Program-made: the position numbers and the translations under genes
Notes under the pieces: model-generated
The model's input: only the letters and a program-made list of their open reading frames with translations
Database searches by the model: none
What the model was told of the DNA's origin: nothing
In this document: positions 1-13,378 of the stretch, one piece after another
How the letters are laid out: each line of letters opens with the position of its first letter
Position numbering within the stretch: position 1 is the stretch's first letter
Assembly: GCA_018881555.1 (NCBI GenBank)
Contig: JACAXG010000008.1
Location: forward strand, 15,928,816 to 15,992,815
Length of the DNA: 64,000 bases
Reading direction: 5' to 3'
Source: Amblyornis subalaris
Taxonomy: Eukaryota; Chordata; Aves; Passeriformes; Ptilonorhynchidae

Positions 1-3000
1 TTTTATGGAATTAAATTGAAAAAGGTCTTTGTTAGATTAGTGAAGCATGCACGTGCTTTACTTCATTTGCAGAGTTGTGTTTATTGCTAAATCCTAACTC
101 TTCTCTATGAGGGCACAGCTCTAATAATTTTACTTTCTCCTGTAAGCTGGCTCTTTGTGAACAAGGAAAAGATTCCTGGTGATGCTTCATCTGAAACATA
201 AGGGTTCCTCTTTTCTGCTCCTTGACTTGGTTTCAGTTGTTCATATTCAAGTTATTGTCAGAATTCAGGACATTTAGCTGAGGTAGACTATAGCAATTAC
301 AAGAAGCTGGTGTCTCATTGTTGAGAGCCATATGTAGTATTTCAAATACTTGTTCTTGACTTCAGTGTGAGTGCTCAAGAAAGGGAGGATCACGCGGTTC
401 TGTTTGATTGCTGCTCCATTTACAGTGTGGAAAGCTTCTCTCTTGTGGCTCTGCCCAGTTTATCTGGAAAAGCAGGAAACATTTTCAGGCTACAAGGCTC
501 ATTTAGGTGGATTCTTCTCAGTTTCGGTGGTTAGCTGTAATTTCCTGGCAGGTGCAAATGCTGCATCTACTCCCTGAAGGACGTGGTCACTGTGGCTTAG
601 ATTTACCACAACTTGGGTCTTAGAAGTTGTAGGTTATCTAGAAGAAAACTCATCTGTTTGGGAAGACACTACCAAAGAACAATCAGGGAAAGGGGTAAAC
701 AGTGAGTCTGCAAAACATTTCTTTTGTTCTTTATGATTTGAGTTACAGCTAATAGAGTTTAACTCAGCTGAGTTAAATTTTTGTGGTTAGGCTGTACTAG
801 AAGCAGGTAGGAAGCAGAGATTGTTGTGCTGGGCTGCCTAGGAAAGACAAACTTGGTGACTTTTTGGGTTAACACATTACTCATCTGCTACCTCATGTAT
901 TCAAGGAAAAATCCCAGATGCTCTCCTGATGATGTGACTGTTTCTGTCTTGCCTAAGCGTAGTTACAGCCCCAATCCAAGAGGTTTAGAAGACAGAAGGA
1001 AATCTTTGCCAAGTATGAAAGACAGGTATGACAGGCAAGTTACTCTTGGCAGACAATTTCATTTATTATGCAGGTATCTGCAGGGGCAAGCTGCCAGTTT
1101 TCCACGTTAAAGGGAAGATAATTGCCTAGCAAGGTCACTGGGAAGAAGGAATACAGTGGGATAAAAATTTTGTCCTGTCCTCTGGAAGAACAGATCATTT
1201 TATTTCATTACATGCTGGAAGGACCCACAGGGCCCTAATCATGCCAGTTCCAGACATTGTGTGTATATACCATGTCTCCCATTGCCAGCCAGAAAAATGA
1301 GTTTATGAAACTCTGGAAAAGGCCCAAATTAAGATTAATATGCAAACTACAACTGAGGCAGTCTGTAGTTATGTGGCAGCTTTCTTGAATGTGTAAAGAC
1401 AGGAGGAAGGTGGGGGGAAGTTGCTGTTCCCATCCTTTAATTTGGGAATGGTGTCTTGTTTTTGGTTTGGTCGGCGTTTTTTGTTTATTTGGTTAAACTC
1501 TTCTGAAGATAGTGTCAGTGATTTTCATGTTCATTGTGTTTGTGATTAGAGTAACTCAAAATTTTTTCAGGGTAGTTTCAGAGTGTCATTGAAATGGACA
1601 TTATTCACATTTTAAAGGAGGGAAATTGTTATCGGAAAAGTAAAAGTTGCATTTAAGATATTAATCTCATATTTTATTTTTAGTTATACCTGTGTCTCCA
1701 AAGTACATTCTGGGTGATTTATAGCCATGGCCTAATAAAGAGCTGAAATTTTTATTGGATGAAACTTATAAACTCCTCTGTCCCTTTGGGGCAGAAAACA
1801 TGCAAAGTCTATGGAACCTCAGTGTCATGATTAAAATTAGACATACTTGTAAGTAACCAAAACCACATCTACTAATCAGAGAGATTAAGCAACTTCAGTG
1901 GAGTTTGCTGGCAGTCATGCCTCTAGTGCATGTCAGAGGCTGTTATTGCTGTTTGGAATGAGTCATTTGGGTAACAGAGGTCATAATTTAATTTGTAGTT
2001 GTGTACATAAGTACACAGAGCACGGGAACCACCTGTTAACTACTTCTGCATTATGATATAATTTTACTGTCTGTCATTCAAAAATGTATTTCCAAAGGAA
2101 GAGGAGCAACCTGAAAGTGGTATGTGCTTATGTAGGTTAGACTGCATGTATTCAGATGGAGCTTTATCTTTCTGATGCCACACTGAAATATTTATATGAT
2201 ACTGAAATAATGCAGGTGGAATAGACACAATTAAGTGTCCGTCAACTTCCAGAAAAGTTGCTCAGTGTTTTCTCAGAAGGCACCATCCTTTATCTTCCTG
2301 GCAAAAGAGGAACTGTTGTTTGGAAATAATCCAGTGATCCATCTAGTGAATTTCTGTAGCTCAAGTAGTGATCAGCACCTGGTGGAAGATTAAAAAAAAA
2401 TCCCCAGCTACCTTCACAATGAGATGAAGAAAGAGAGAAACCAAAAAAAAAAGGCCTTGACTAAAATCTTAAAATGGTTTGGTGCCTGCTGTGTCAGAGC
2501 ATGGTCAAGCTGGCCTGAGTGGTACCAGGAAGATCATACTGGTGGCATAAGAGCCTAGCTCTTGGGGACTCTGCCTGCCTGTGCAGCCCAGGACCAACCC
2601 TTTCCTTCATCTCCCTCTGTGCAGCAGGGATGGCTCATCACTCCAGTCCCTAAGTTTATGGGTGATACAGTTTGATTTTACTGAGCCTGTTGAGGAGCTG
2701 GGTTTCCAGTCAGGGCTGTTTTATCCAATGTATCTGTTCCTGGCATAAGCCTCCTCCTAAGAAGACATGTGCTTTTTTAGGAGCTCAGCTGAAGTGGCTG
2801 GTTGTGGTCCCTGGAATGCATCCCAACGAGGACACTGCCACTCAAAGGAATATGGTCCAAACACTTACACGTGAGCTATTTATTCCCTTAAATTTTGGAG
2901 TGCTTGATTCCCAAGTTGCAGTACAACTGTTTTTTTTTTTCCCAAAGTACTTAATTCCTACTTTCAAGACCTAGGAATTTTCAGTATCACATCAGTGCAC

Positions 3001-6000
3001 TCATGGTGTTGATGCTTCTTGTTCTTTACTATGTTTTTAGTAAACTGTGTGTTCCCATGTGCTCTCCCATAGTTTGTTTGAGCAGGAATGTTTGTCTGTA
3101 AGCTATGCCAAAATGAGGGGTTAAAATTCTCCAGAAGTGATAGGAGCTAACTGAGGAATGATCAGAGGAAAAGAATTCTTCTAAATATACTTAATTAGGG
3201 CTTGTCACTTGAAAAATAAGCAGACTAAAATCTCTGATAATCCAGAGCTCTGTATCTATAATCTGTTAGTTTGCTTGAGAAGAAAAAATCGTGTAAGTTG
3301 TCTGTATCCTAAAATCCAGGCCATCAAGGTCTNTCCCTGGATGATTAAGACAGGAGTGAAAGCTAGCAACAAAAGTAACAATTTTCAAGTTCCTCTCCAT
3401 CTTTCTCTCCCACCTGTTGCCTATTTTTAATCTCCTGCTAGATAGAGTTGTCATGCAGTTATCTAAACTCTCTTAACAGTTTTGGCTTTCAAACATGGGG
3501 TTTTTTCCACATCTGGATCTGTGGCTTGACTGTTACTGACTTCTCTCTGCACACTGTGTGGTCCAAAACATTTATTTCACCTGCTAAATACTTACGAGAA
3601 TACAGTCCTGAGTTCTTCAGGAGCTCTGGTTATCTTTATTTGTGAGCTTAAGTTGTATTTTGCATTGCTTGTGCTGTTGGTTCTCAATGTCATGTTTGAG
3701 TCTCTCTCCTGTTAGATGCCTAAGCATTATTTATGAAGTGTTTGTAAACTTACAGGCAGGGTGTCTGGGAATGTTTGGTGTGTTCCCATGGAGTTGAGCT
3801 GTATTTTGACAGCTGGTTCATGCCACAAAGCCTCCAGAGGCTACTACTCTCTCTGCCATTCTTCCACCACTTAGAGGTCTTGTGATATTTGTTCTGCAGA
3901 CTTGGCTGTGATTGACAATCTGGATTTTAAAATGTAGGCTCTTTCACGTATCTGTTATTTGTGGATTAGTTCAGACCAAGTAATTTTGCTTTCATCTGTA
4001 AATATAAGCCATTTGTTCAAAACTGAGTTGAGAGTTGGTCTTAACAAATCCTATATTTAGTATTAGGGTTTGTCGTGAATCTTCATAATTAAAGTACTTT
4101 GTCAAGTATATTTTTATTAGAGCCATCTAAGGAACAGAGAAGTTAAAGGGCTTCACAGGGTCATAGTGCCTTCAAGATCAAATTCAAAGGAAAAAGTACA
4201 GTTCAACTTGGGACCTTGTCTACTTCTATGGTTACTGACACCCCTCCCTGTAGTAGCAGAAGTCACCAATTGCTGCTCTGTAATCTAATCTTCCCCCGTT
4301 GTTTATTTTTGGATGTGAAAATGAGGTTTCAGTCATTGTTTGTAGTGAGTCCAATGCATGTTGAAACCTGAAAAAATGCTACTGCTTCCTATCTGAGAGG
4401 TGCCTCCTGAAACTAAGGCGAGCTGGGCATTGGCACCAGGCGGGAAAACGAAGAACCTTGGCTGTACTGTTCCTCAAGATAAAGGATATTTTTTTTTTTT
4501 TTGAGGTGTTGTGAAACTTTTATCAAAATTATTCCTCATTTGTGTGTAAGGCAATGAATAAAAGAATGAGCATGTCTTGTCATTGGTCTGTCTTTGGATA
4601 ACTTCTAGCCACGTAGTTGAGTAGATAATGTGAAACTCTAAGGCTAAAATGTAATTTGCTAACGCTGGTTAATCAACCAGGAAGAGAATAGGATAAAATA
4701 AATTTAATCTTTCTATTTTAAGTTCTCTTTTTTCACTTCCCTGGGTATTTCCATACTCCATCATTCCTTGTATTTATCTTGGTTTACTTAGCATTGTTTA
4801 TTACAGGGGAAGCCTGGGGGTTCAGGGTAACAGTTTTGTAGGATAGATATGTTTCACTTAACACCGTGTAAGATACCAACTGAGAGCTTGTCGCTTAAGG
4901 TGCTGCTAGTCATGCACTGGCCTGTAGTCTTTTCATCCTAAACTAAAATGCAGTTATATTCACCTGTCCTTCAGCTCTTCAACAAGAAGTCCTTGTGGTT
5001 GATTCCAACATCCCACTTTTTGCAAGGCCCTTGTAAGGAAAAACTTGTGAAAAAAAAATATGTCAATTGTTCTTATAATTATGTAAAAATATATCTCAAA
5101 GGTGGATAGACAGTCTACAAACTGCTTGAGATGCCCCTTGGATATTAAGTTCGGTTATTTTTTTTCAGATTGAAAGAGAGCTTTAATAAATATAATGCTT
5201 TAGTAAGTATTTGTAATAGCAGATACCTGTCTGTGCAATTCTGAGCTGGATACTTACTCAGCACTCTTGGTCCTTGGTTTATGAGTAAGCACGGAAGTTG
5301 GGAGTTTCCACGAGAATTACTCAATTACTCATGTCAAGGAGGAATCCTAAGAGCTTTGTCCCTGTCTGATCATGGAAGCAAATTAATTAACCTGCGTGCG
5401 TAATGCATCTTTCCATAATTACAGAAACACTCTTGATGCCCTTTGCTGTAGGGGACGGGGGAAAAGTCCTGAATATAAATTCAGTAACTCATTGCCTCAG
5501 AAATGTGTAGAATTGCTGTTAGAACCTGTAACTGGCCATCCTGACACCTGGTTTAAAGCATAATATTGACTCTTTCTGTTGAGAGTTTTTGAAGTGATAA
5601 AACTCAGGCTTTCAAGGCTTTAGATGATAAGCCTTAGCTGTGATGATGTATTGCTACTAAGTAGACAAGCCTGTCAATAACCATTTGTTCAGCTTCATTT
5701 TCTAGTAAGTAGGTGGTGATAGTAAAAGGGATCAGAGGCCTGGAGGTCAGCAGTAAATGGGTCACAAACCTGAGCCTTGTTCTTTTGACTCTCTCATGCC
5801 AAGATCATAAATGTAATACTGTGTTCCACTGAATTCCCTGCAAGTGCCTGGAATAGCTGTTTCTTTGTGTAGCTCGTGTAACTTTACTAGAAGATGCTGG
5901 AAAAATTTTAACTGTGTCTTTTAAATTTGTTGCTGCAAATTGTTTAGAGATTCTAACCATTCTCTGTTTGGAGAACAGAAATTAATGTTTCCATTGTATA

Positions 6001-9000
6001 GCATACTCAAAGTTTATTCCGAATTAAGCAAGAGCCATATAATATTTACTGACAAGAAAAACCAAACTGAGCAGTGTTTTCTCTTCTGTAGGCAGAGTTT
6101 GTTGTACTTGCTTGTCCCAAATTTCAACATGGTGTTGGAAGTTAGTTACAAACAGTGACTGTGGAAACAATTCTACCCTAGTACTGTTTAAGTCTCCTAA
6201 TCTGCTTTTGTATTATGTAATACTAGAGATGAATGCTTAAAGTTCTTCTATTTAGATTTTATATTCAAAGATTCAAAGTAAAACTCAAGAATTGCTCAGA
6301 TCTACTTTGAGGGTGGGTAAAGAATCTATTTCTTGGGTGGTACCTACACTATGTATCATTGCTCCAGAACAGTACTAAGTATTGTAGTGTTTGTTACTTG
6401 TTATATCTGAGTCTTTCAGAGGTGACAGCATGGGGAAATTTTAATGAAGTCCAAAATAACCAGGGATTTAAACTCTTGTAACTCCTAATGCCCCAAGTTA
6501 TACAAGTATACTGATGTTTTGCTACACTGCAATGAGCCTTGTAGTTGACGGTAAGCATTTTGAAAAAGGTCAATGTACAAATCCAGTTTGCTGTGACATC
6601 AACTCCTTGCGTTAATGTGAGTTGACAAGAATATGATTAGCACCATTTTTTAAGAGGATCTATTTTCAATTTGTCTTAATTTTCGTGTGCTAGATGGATG
6701 TCTTCTACCTGTCCGTCATCCACTGTAAATGAATGTTACTGCTAGAAAAATGTTGGTTGCAACAACAGGAAAGAATCCATATTCACCATTTTTTTCTATA
6801 TCTTCTTTGAGAAGCTCTTGCTTTATCTTCTAAGTATCCTTTTACCCTATAAGTAATGGTAGGGCAGATGCAGGCCTTGTTCTAGAGGTTTCTGCATAGT
6901 TTTTGTGGGTAATGTCTGAAGTCTGCAACACACAGTTTATTCTCCATTTTCCTTTTTAACTTTTCCTCTGGAAAAGGAAATGAAAGCAGCTTGAATAGTT
7001 TTGTATCATTTACTTGAGATGTGTACGTTGTTACCTAAATACCATATTTTTTTATACTCGACTATAATCTGTAGCCCTAACAGAATAAGGGAAATAGTTC
7101 TACAAAACTATTGAGCAAATACTACATGACATCGAATATTTCTNTCAGTAATACTGGAAACTTTTTCCTCAGTTTCACTTGCACAAGTAGATACGGAAGG
7201 TCTATTTTGCCTTTTGGCCAGGGAGGTGCTCTAAGTATTTGTGTATGTTTGGCAGTCAAGATTATATCAAGTCTTAATATATTCAATCAATATAGGTTGG
7301 AAATCATGATTGCTTTATGCAATATTTTCCTCATAACTTTTTAAAACTAAAAAAAACCCCTAGCGCTTCAGTGGAACAAAATGTTAATGAGAGAAAATAA
7401 TTATGAAAATTTTTCTTCTTCCTCAGGATATCAGATCTTTGTGCATGTGATACATACTTGCACATCTCACCAGATACAGTTTCTCAGTGCACGTCTTAGA
7501 TGAACGCAGGGCACTGACAGCTGCAAGAAAATCGTGAGGTTCTTTTCTCCTTTGACATCTCCTCAGATGAATTTTAAGTGCTGATTTTCTGTCACAAATA
7601 GGTTTCATAACTCTATTTTCAGAGGTGGATTGAGTTTTAGAGCAGTTAAGAAAACGTTAGTGCTCTACTTGGAAAACTGCATCTTGGACAAGGAGATGCA
7701 TTACAGAAGCATAAAACTTATATTTACTAAATTGCTTTTTAATTAAGCATTTTCAAAATACAAGCAAATACATTTTTCAATATAGCTGCTTTTCAGGTCT
7801 GAGTAAATATTTTAATTTTTTAATAGTCCCACAGGGGCAGAATGGGGTTGTCTGTTAAAGGCTGGAAATGTGTAGCTGTCTGCAGCTCTTTCCCACAACG
7901 TTGAAATTCATTGGGCTGAAGTTGATTTAACTTCTGTGTACTCAGTACTCAGGANTCTCAAATTATCCAAGATATGGACTAACTTTTCGTAAGAAGTGGG
8001 TTACAGGCATCTATTTACCTCTTCTTAATTGTGTGAATTGCTTCCCAGTCCTGGTCACAAAACATGTCTGTGGGTTCAGCAGTAATTGCTAATATGGAAA
8101 AAGCTGTATAAGAACAGGATTTATATACTTAGAGTGCTGGAGTGGAAGCAAATATCCAGACCCATGGGGAAAAGCCAGCATCCTGTGGCCTGGGGAGTGC
8201 TGAGTTCTGTAAACCATGAGGCAGAAAGGAATCTTTTTGGGCTAACTTGTGCTGGGGTTGTGGCTTCTTGTAAACACCAGGAGAGCTCCCCGCCAGCACC
8301 CACTATTCCCTCATTTGCTGCTGTGTGGAAGTGAAAGGCATCTCAGATATACAAAATGCCAGGGCAATTACAATTAAGCAAGCTGTGATTAAGCAAGCTG
8401 CATAGTAAACAGTGTGAAAGAGCCTCTTGGCATTGGAGAAGGGAAAGAATCAAGGCAGTGTGGATAGTGCTAATACACAGGGGAAAGATTTGGAGGCAGG
8501 ACTGGGCAGACCATTAAGGGTAGATCTACTCAAACAAATTACACCATGTGGAAAGAGAAACTTGGCTGCCTGGGGACATCCAGACTTTCCATGCAGGAAC
8601 ATTTGCATTTGGAACTGCTGGGAGCCATTTTCATTCCTGTGGGTACTGGAAAGGTTGGGAAGAGCATTGTGCCCACGGTGTGTGCTACTGCCCCAGGACC
8701 TTTGGGGCTTTACAGCTGTTTGGTTTTCCTCGAGTTCTTCTGTGCCAGTAGCAGCCACGCACCATCCCTTTGAACTAAATGATCTCGCAGGAAAAAATCA
8801 CAGCCTGCTGTCACCTCCAGTGTCGCGTCGTGGGTGGAAAGCAGACCATTAGGACGTGTCATTTCTATCAAAAGATTGCTATAAAAGTTTTTGTAAAGAA
8901 GCACTTCTGTGGCAGAAAAAATATGNACAGCAAAAGAAGTCAGAAATAATTGGAAGGTGCAGGGAAAGTGACCAAAACTTTTAACTCGTTTATCCATTTA

Positions 9001-10647
9001 GTGATGGAGAAAGTGATAAGCCATAATGAGCCAGGAAAGCTTGTCTGTAGGAAAATCATTGAATATGCTGCTGTTTCTGTGGATTAACTGAGACACGAGA
9101 GTACAACTGTAATCAAAGACATTGTCTTCAGTTACTTTTTGGGTAATCTATAGATACCCTGGTAAGTCAGTTGCACTTGTCTTCCTGAAAGTATTTTTTC
9201 AGACAAGTAATAAAATTTGTGTTTTGTTTATCAATATGTTCATTAGTGCAACGACCCAATAAAGTAACAAAACAGATGCCAATTTGCAGTGTTGCAAAGT
9301 GAAGCTCTTGGTTATTTGGTTTGTATTTCTCTGTGTGTGTTGTGTTTTGCATATGAAAACCAAACCCCTCTCATTTTTAAATGATTCTCTGGTTTTTAGT
9401 AGGATGAGCACTGGAGCGGAAGCTGGAAAAATCCATGGCAGACAAAACACAATAATTTGATCTGCACCCTCCAGAAATGTGAGTCCTTGAAGCAGTAGGA
9501 ATAGCATTTCTGAAGGTGCCCAGAGGGTGTTCTTGACAGCACCCAGTCCACACGACTTGTTACACTCAAAACCCAGAGTATGTCCTGGCATGGTTGTCCT
9601 TACAAACAAGGTTCTGGCTCATCTGAAGCTCCAGGGATTTTTGTTCAGCTTTTTCTTTCTCATTTACTGTCTTTTGTCCCAGACGTTTCAATGCTTAAAG
9701 GTTTTCTTTCCCAATAAGGTTACTAAAATACGATTTTATTCATTTAGTGGAATATCACTTAATATGGCTATTACCAGACACAAATCATAGTGTTTAGATA
9801 AAGACAGCATCCGTGTTGAATGAGGAGTTTCTACGTTTAAACAAAATTCAGGAAAAGTCAAAAAAATAAATGTTTGCTGTTAACTTCTTATCTGGAGGAT
9901 TAAAAAAGAAGAAATTTAAAATGGTATTAAATAGTACATGTCACCCTGAGTTTACATTACAACTTGTTGTGCAAACTCTAGGCTACCTTTAAATAGCCCA
10001 AACTTCTCTGAAGATGTTTTTATGCTTTAATTCAACTTGCTGTTAATGAGCTGCATCTGTTCTCTCTGTATTTTTGGGAATGCCAGGTCTGCTGTAGAGC
10101 TTTATATGCTCATTTCTCCTGTAAAGTGATTCAGAGGGGAGGGGACAGTTAAAAATCATTTCTAGTTCCATTTTCTTATCTGTTTTTACAAGTCTAAGGT
10201 TGAACCTTGAAATTACAGTAGGAGCAATGCTGTATCAATGAAAAATAAATTTTGGTTATGTTTGCTTCTTTGCAATTTCTTCTCATCAGCCCCTGTGTCC
10301 ATTCATTATTTAGCATCACCCTATACATCCTCAGTGGCACTCAGTTCTGCTTATTTTCTCTTTTCATTGCAAAAGAGAGAGATCACAGAGTCACGGGTAG
10401 TGATGTTTGTATCCATGTATGGCTTCACTGTTTATTTTCAGTTTATATACCATAGGAAAAGATCTTGATTAAGTTGACTTATATTGGTTATTTACATTTC
10501 TCTTCTGGTTTTTGGCCTTCGCATTCCCAGTAATGAAACAACCTGAACAAAATAAAAGGATGATTCCTACCTACCCTGAGCAGCCTTTGAATACCTTTGA
10601 AATAGCAAGAAGGAGGAGCAGAAAGACAGACTTGGCCCAGCTTAAAA

Positions 10648-10692
10648 ACATAGAATGGTTTGGGTTGGAAGGGATCTTAAAGGTCATCTCAA
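10648..10692 (-). mobile_element. Short CR1 LINE 3'-end fragment
   Basis: The + strand reads CATAGAATGGTTTGGGTTGG followed by AAGGGATCTTAAAGGTCATC. This is the reverse complement of the very common avian CR1 3' terminus, so the element lies on the - strand. Only about 45 bp of the extreme 3' end is recognisable, as expected of a heavily 5'-truncated insertion. The next sequence is A-rich and unlike CR1. Confidence 0.8.
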
Positions 10693-11451
10693 AAAAACAA
10701 AGCAAACAACCGCAGTAATGCCTGATGCAGTCAGGAGGGTGGACTGGATCTATTCCTATGACTCCATGCACAGTTAATGAGCAAAATTTTTGGTTCATAA
10801 CTCTTGCGTCCTTTTAGTGTAAAAGCCTTGCTCAAAAGCACACATCCAAGGACTGGAGTGTATTCCCTGTGATGAGGTTATCTGAGCAGTGCATTTCCAG
10901 CGTGTATGAATGATGATACAGTTCTCTCAGCTAATGAATATTCTAGTTTTCCAGATACTTGGAGGATTAGGTCATAGAATTGGCAGTAGTATAAATTTCT
11001 AACTTGGAGGCTTGTGCTCTTTGAGAGGCACTTAGACCACATAATCTGCTGATGTTTTCAAAAGAGCAAAGTAAAATTGTTCTCTTATCGCAATGTTTTA
11101 GAAGGCATTTTTGATATTTCTGTTGAATGTCCANTTTCTCTATTTCCATTTTTTCCTTCTTCATGGTTCATATAGAAACATTAACCCAGTACATTTAAAA
11201 TAAGACAAATTGCAAATTTCTTCTTTTTCTTTAACTGTAAGTGACATACTGTCTTTATGCTACTTGGCTTTTTCACTGTGAAGAGAATTCAGTGGAAAAT
11301 ACAAGAAAAACCAAACAACCCCTACCAAAAAACCCCTACAGTGTTTTGAAGAGAAAGGCAGTGTTTTCTGTTTGGTTTGAAAATGTTATTGGCATTTTCT
11401 ATAATTCTTTCTGGGAAATATATCTCAATTTCCAGGAAGCTTACAATTGAG

Positions 11452-11800
11452 CATAAAATCATAAAATTCTGGAAGGATTTGGGTTGGAAGGGATCTTAAA
11501 GCTCATCTCATTCCAACCTCACTGCCACAGGCAGGGACAATTTCCACTAGACCAGGTTGCTCCAAGCCACATCCNGCCTGGCTTTGAACAGTCCCAGGGA
11601 TGGGGCAGCCACAGCTTCTCTGGGCAACCTGTGCCAGGACCTCACCACCCTCACGGGGAAGAATTTCNTTCTGGTATCCCATCTAATCCTGCCCTCTCTC
11701 TGTGGGAAGCCACTCCGCCTTGTCCTGTCACTCCAGACCCTTCCAAAGTCCTTCTCCAGCTTTCTTGGAGCCTGTTTAGACTCTGCAAGGCCAGGAAATC
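11452..11800 (-). mobile_element. CR1 LINE fragment, 3' end
   Basis: A degraded terminal repeat (AAAATCATAAAATTCTGG) leads into GGGTTGGAAGGGATCTTAAA. The characteristic CR1 3' region follows in reverse orientation: 'TTCCAACCTCACTGCCA', 'ACTAGACCAGGTTGCTCCAA', 'GGGGCAGCC', 'CTGTGCCAGGACCTCACCA' and 'GGAAGAATTTC'. About 350 bp is readable. The right edge is approximate because the similarity fades near 11.8 kb. It is not expected to encode anything; long open frames across it are chance. Confidence 0.85.
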
Positions 11801-13282
11801 TTGGATGGATCCTAGATAAAAGTACTCAGCAAGAATGAGGTGGAGGATGGGCTTGGTGTGGATCTCCTCTGTTAAAGGAGGAATATGCTACTGGAATGTG
11901 CCTGAATGTGGATCCCTGTCCACATGATTATGGTGGTACATAAACAGTTACTGTACATTGGGTTTTCTTTGGCTATTTTCCTTTGGTTTGGTACTCCTGA
12001 AAGCTGAGTAGCTCGTCTTTCCTAGTGTCCTGGTTGTTATAAAGAAGTCTATGAAGCCTTTTGCAGAATGGCTTGCTTCCTTTGGAGAACTCGTATTCAC
12101 ATGATAAACCTGATGTACAGTTTTGCAATTCCGTAGTGCTGACTAAAAATGACCTGATTTCTTGACCGTTGTTGAGGAAGTGGGAGCTGGTCAGGGACTC
12201 AGACTCTACACAGCTCCTCCAGTCCCCACTCTACTGACACAGAGCCAGACCTGGTGGTTAGCTTGGCTACAGCCTGTATTGTTATAGAGAAAAAGTGTAA
12301 CTTCATCCCTCTCACCTAATAGGTGGGGTTTTTTTCTTCCTCTTATGTGGAAGGGATTGTGTTATTTAATTGCAGGGGAAAAAGATCAACCTCTACTTAT
12401 TCCTCATGTCAAAGGAAAAAAAGCTTCCTAATTAGACTTAAATTATGCATTCCACAGAGGAAAGCCATGGTTTGCCTCCTTTCTAAATATTTTGGACATG
12501 ATCCCCTTTCATAGTGTGATTTGATAGTAATGAATTGTTCGTTCACCTGGAGCTTCATAAGGTCTGTGTAGCCAGCCCTGTTGTATTAGTCCTTTCAAAA
12601 TGTTGTTTCAGCTGTACTTAACGAATGATACCAGCTTGTGCTAGCTGAAATAATTAACAAAGTCTTTGGGCTTCAGGCACCGTTTCTTCTCTTGCATGTT
12701 TTTAATGTCTGATGTTTGGGTTTGCAGTTAATAAAGAGGATCCATTTGTACTTTTATTTCAAGTTTGATTTTGGCAATGGTGGCAAGCAGGGACCTGTAG
12801 TGTTTTCTTGTTTGGTCCTGTGTGTTCACAGAGGAAGGAGAACTGGGCCTCTTAAAAAAAAGAAAAAAATTTAAATGGCTATTTCTTAGGCACTTCGGAA
12901 GAAAAAGCAGCTGACAGTACTTCCCTCTTCTCCCCACCAAGTGGTGGTTGTGGAATATTGGAAAAGCCAACTTTGTTGCTCCAAATGTTCTTTCTACGTT
13001 TCCAAAAAAAGGACGTTCAGTGTAAAATGCTGTTTTTATCTTGCAGCATATGCTGCATGACAGCCTGTCCTGCTGCCTATTTCAGAGTCCAGAATTTCCT
13101 CAGCTTACTGATCTTTTAGTGTAAAACCCAGATTTTTCGTCCTTGATGCACTTGAAACCACTTCAAACATTGTCAGCTGTTGTTACTGAGCTAATCATGT
13201 TATCATAGGCTCAAAGAAAGTGGGCTCTATGTCTTCCTAAAAGCTCACAAAATCTGGTCTACTTTACCTCTCACTTGTCTGC

Positions 13283-13378
13283 AATCTGCATCCCCCTCAA
13301 TCTGCATCCCCCTCAATCTGCATCCCCCTCAATCTGCATCCCCCTCAATCTGCATCCCCCTCAATCTGCATCCCCCTC
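13283..13378 (+). repeat. 16-bp minisatellite, six perfect copies
   Basis: The unit AATCTGCATCCCCCTC is repeated exactly six times with no mismatch (6 x 16 = 96 bp). It is preceded by a partial GTCTGC and followed by a diverged GAGCTTCC. The perfect identity suggests recent expansion and probable length polymorphism. It lies in noncoding sequence upstream of the PRKCD start codon. Confidence 0.95.

Noticed and set aside
8427..8852. A 141-codon + strand open frame upstream of PRKCD
   Set aside because: Another long frame overlaps on the opposite strand, there are no splice sites that fit, and no family motifs are seen. It is a chance frame in slightly GC-richer sequence.
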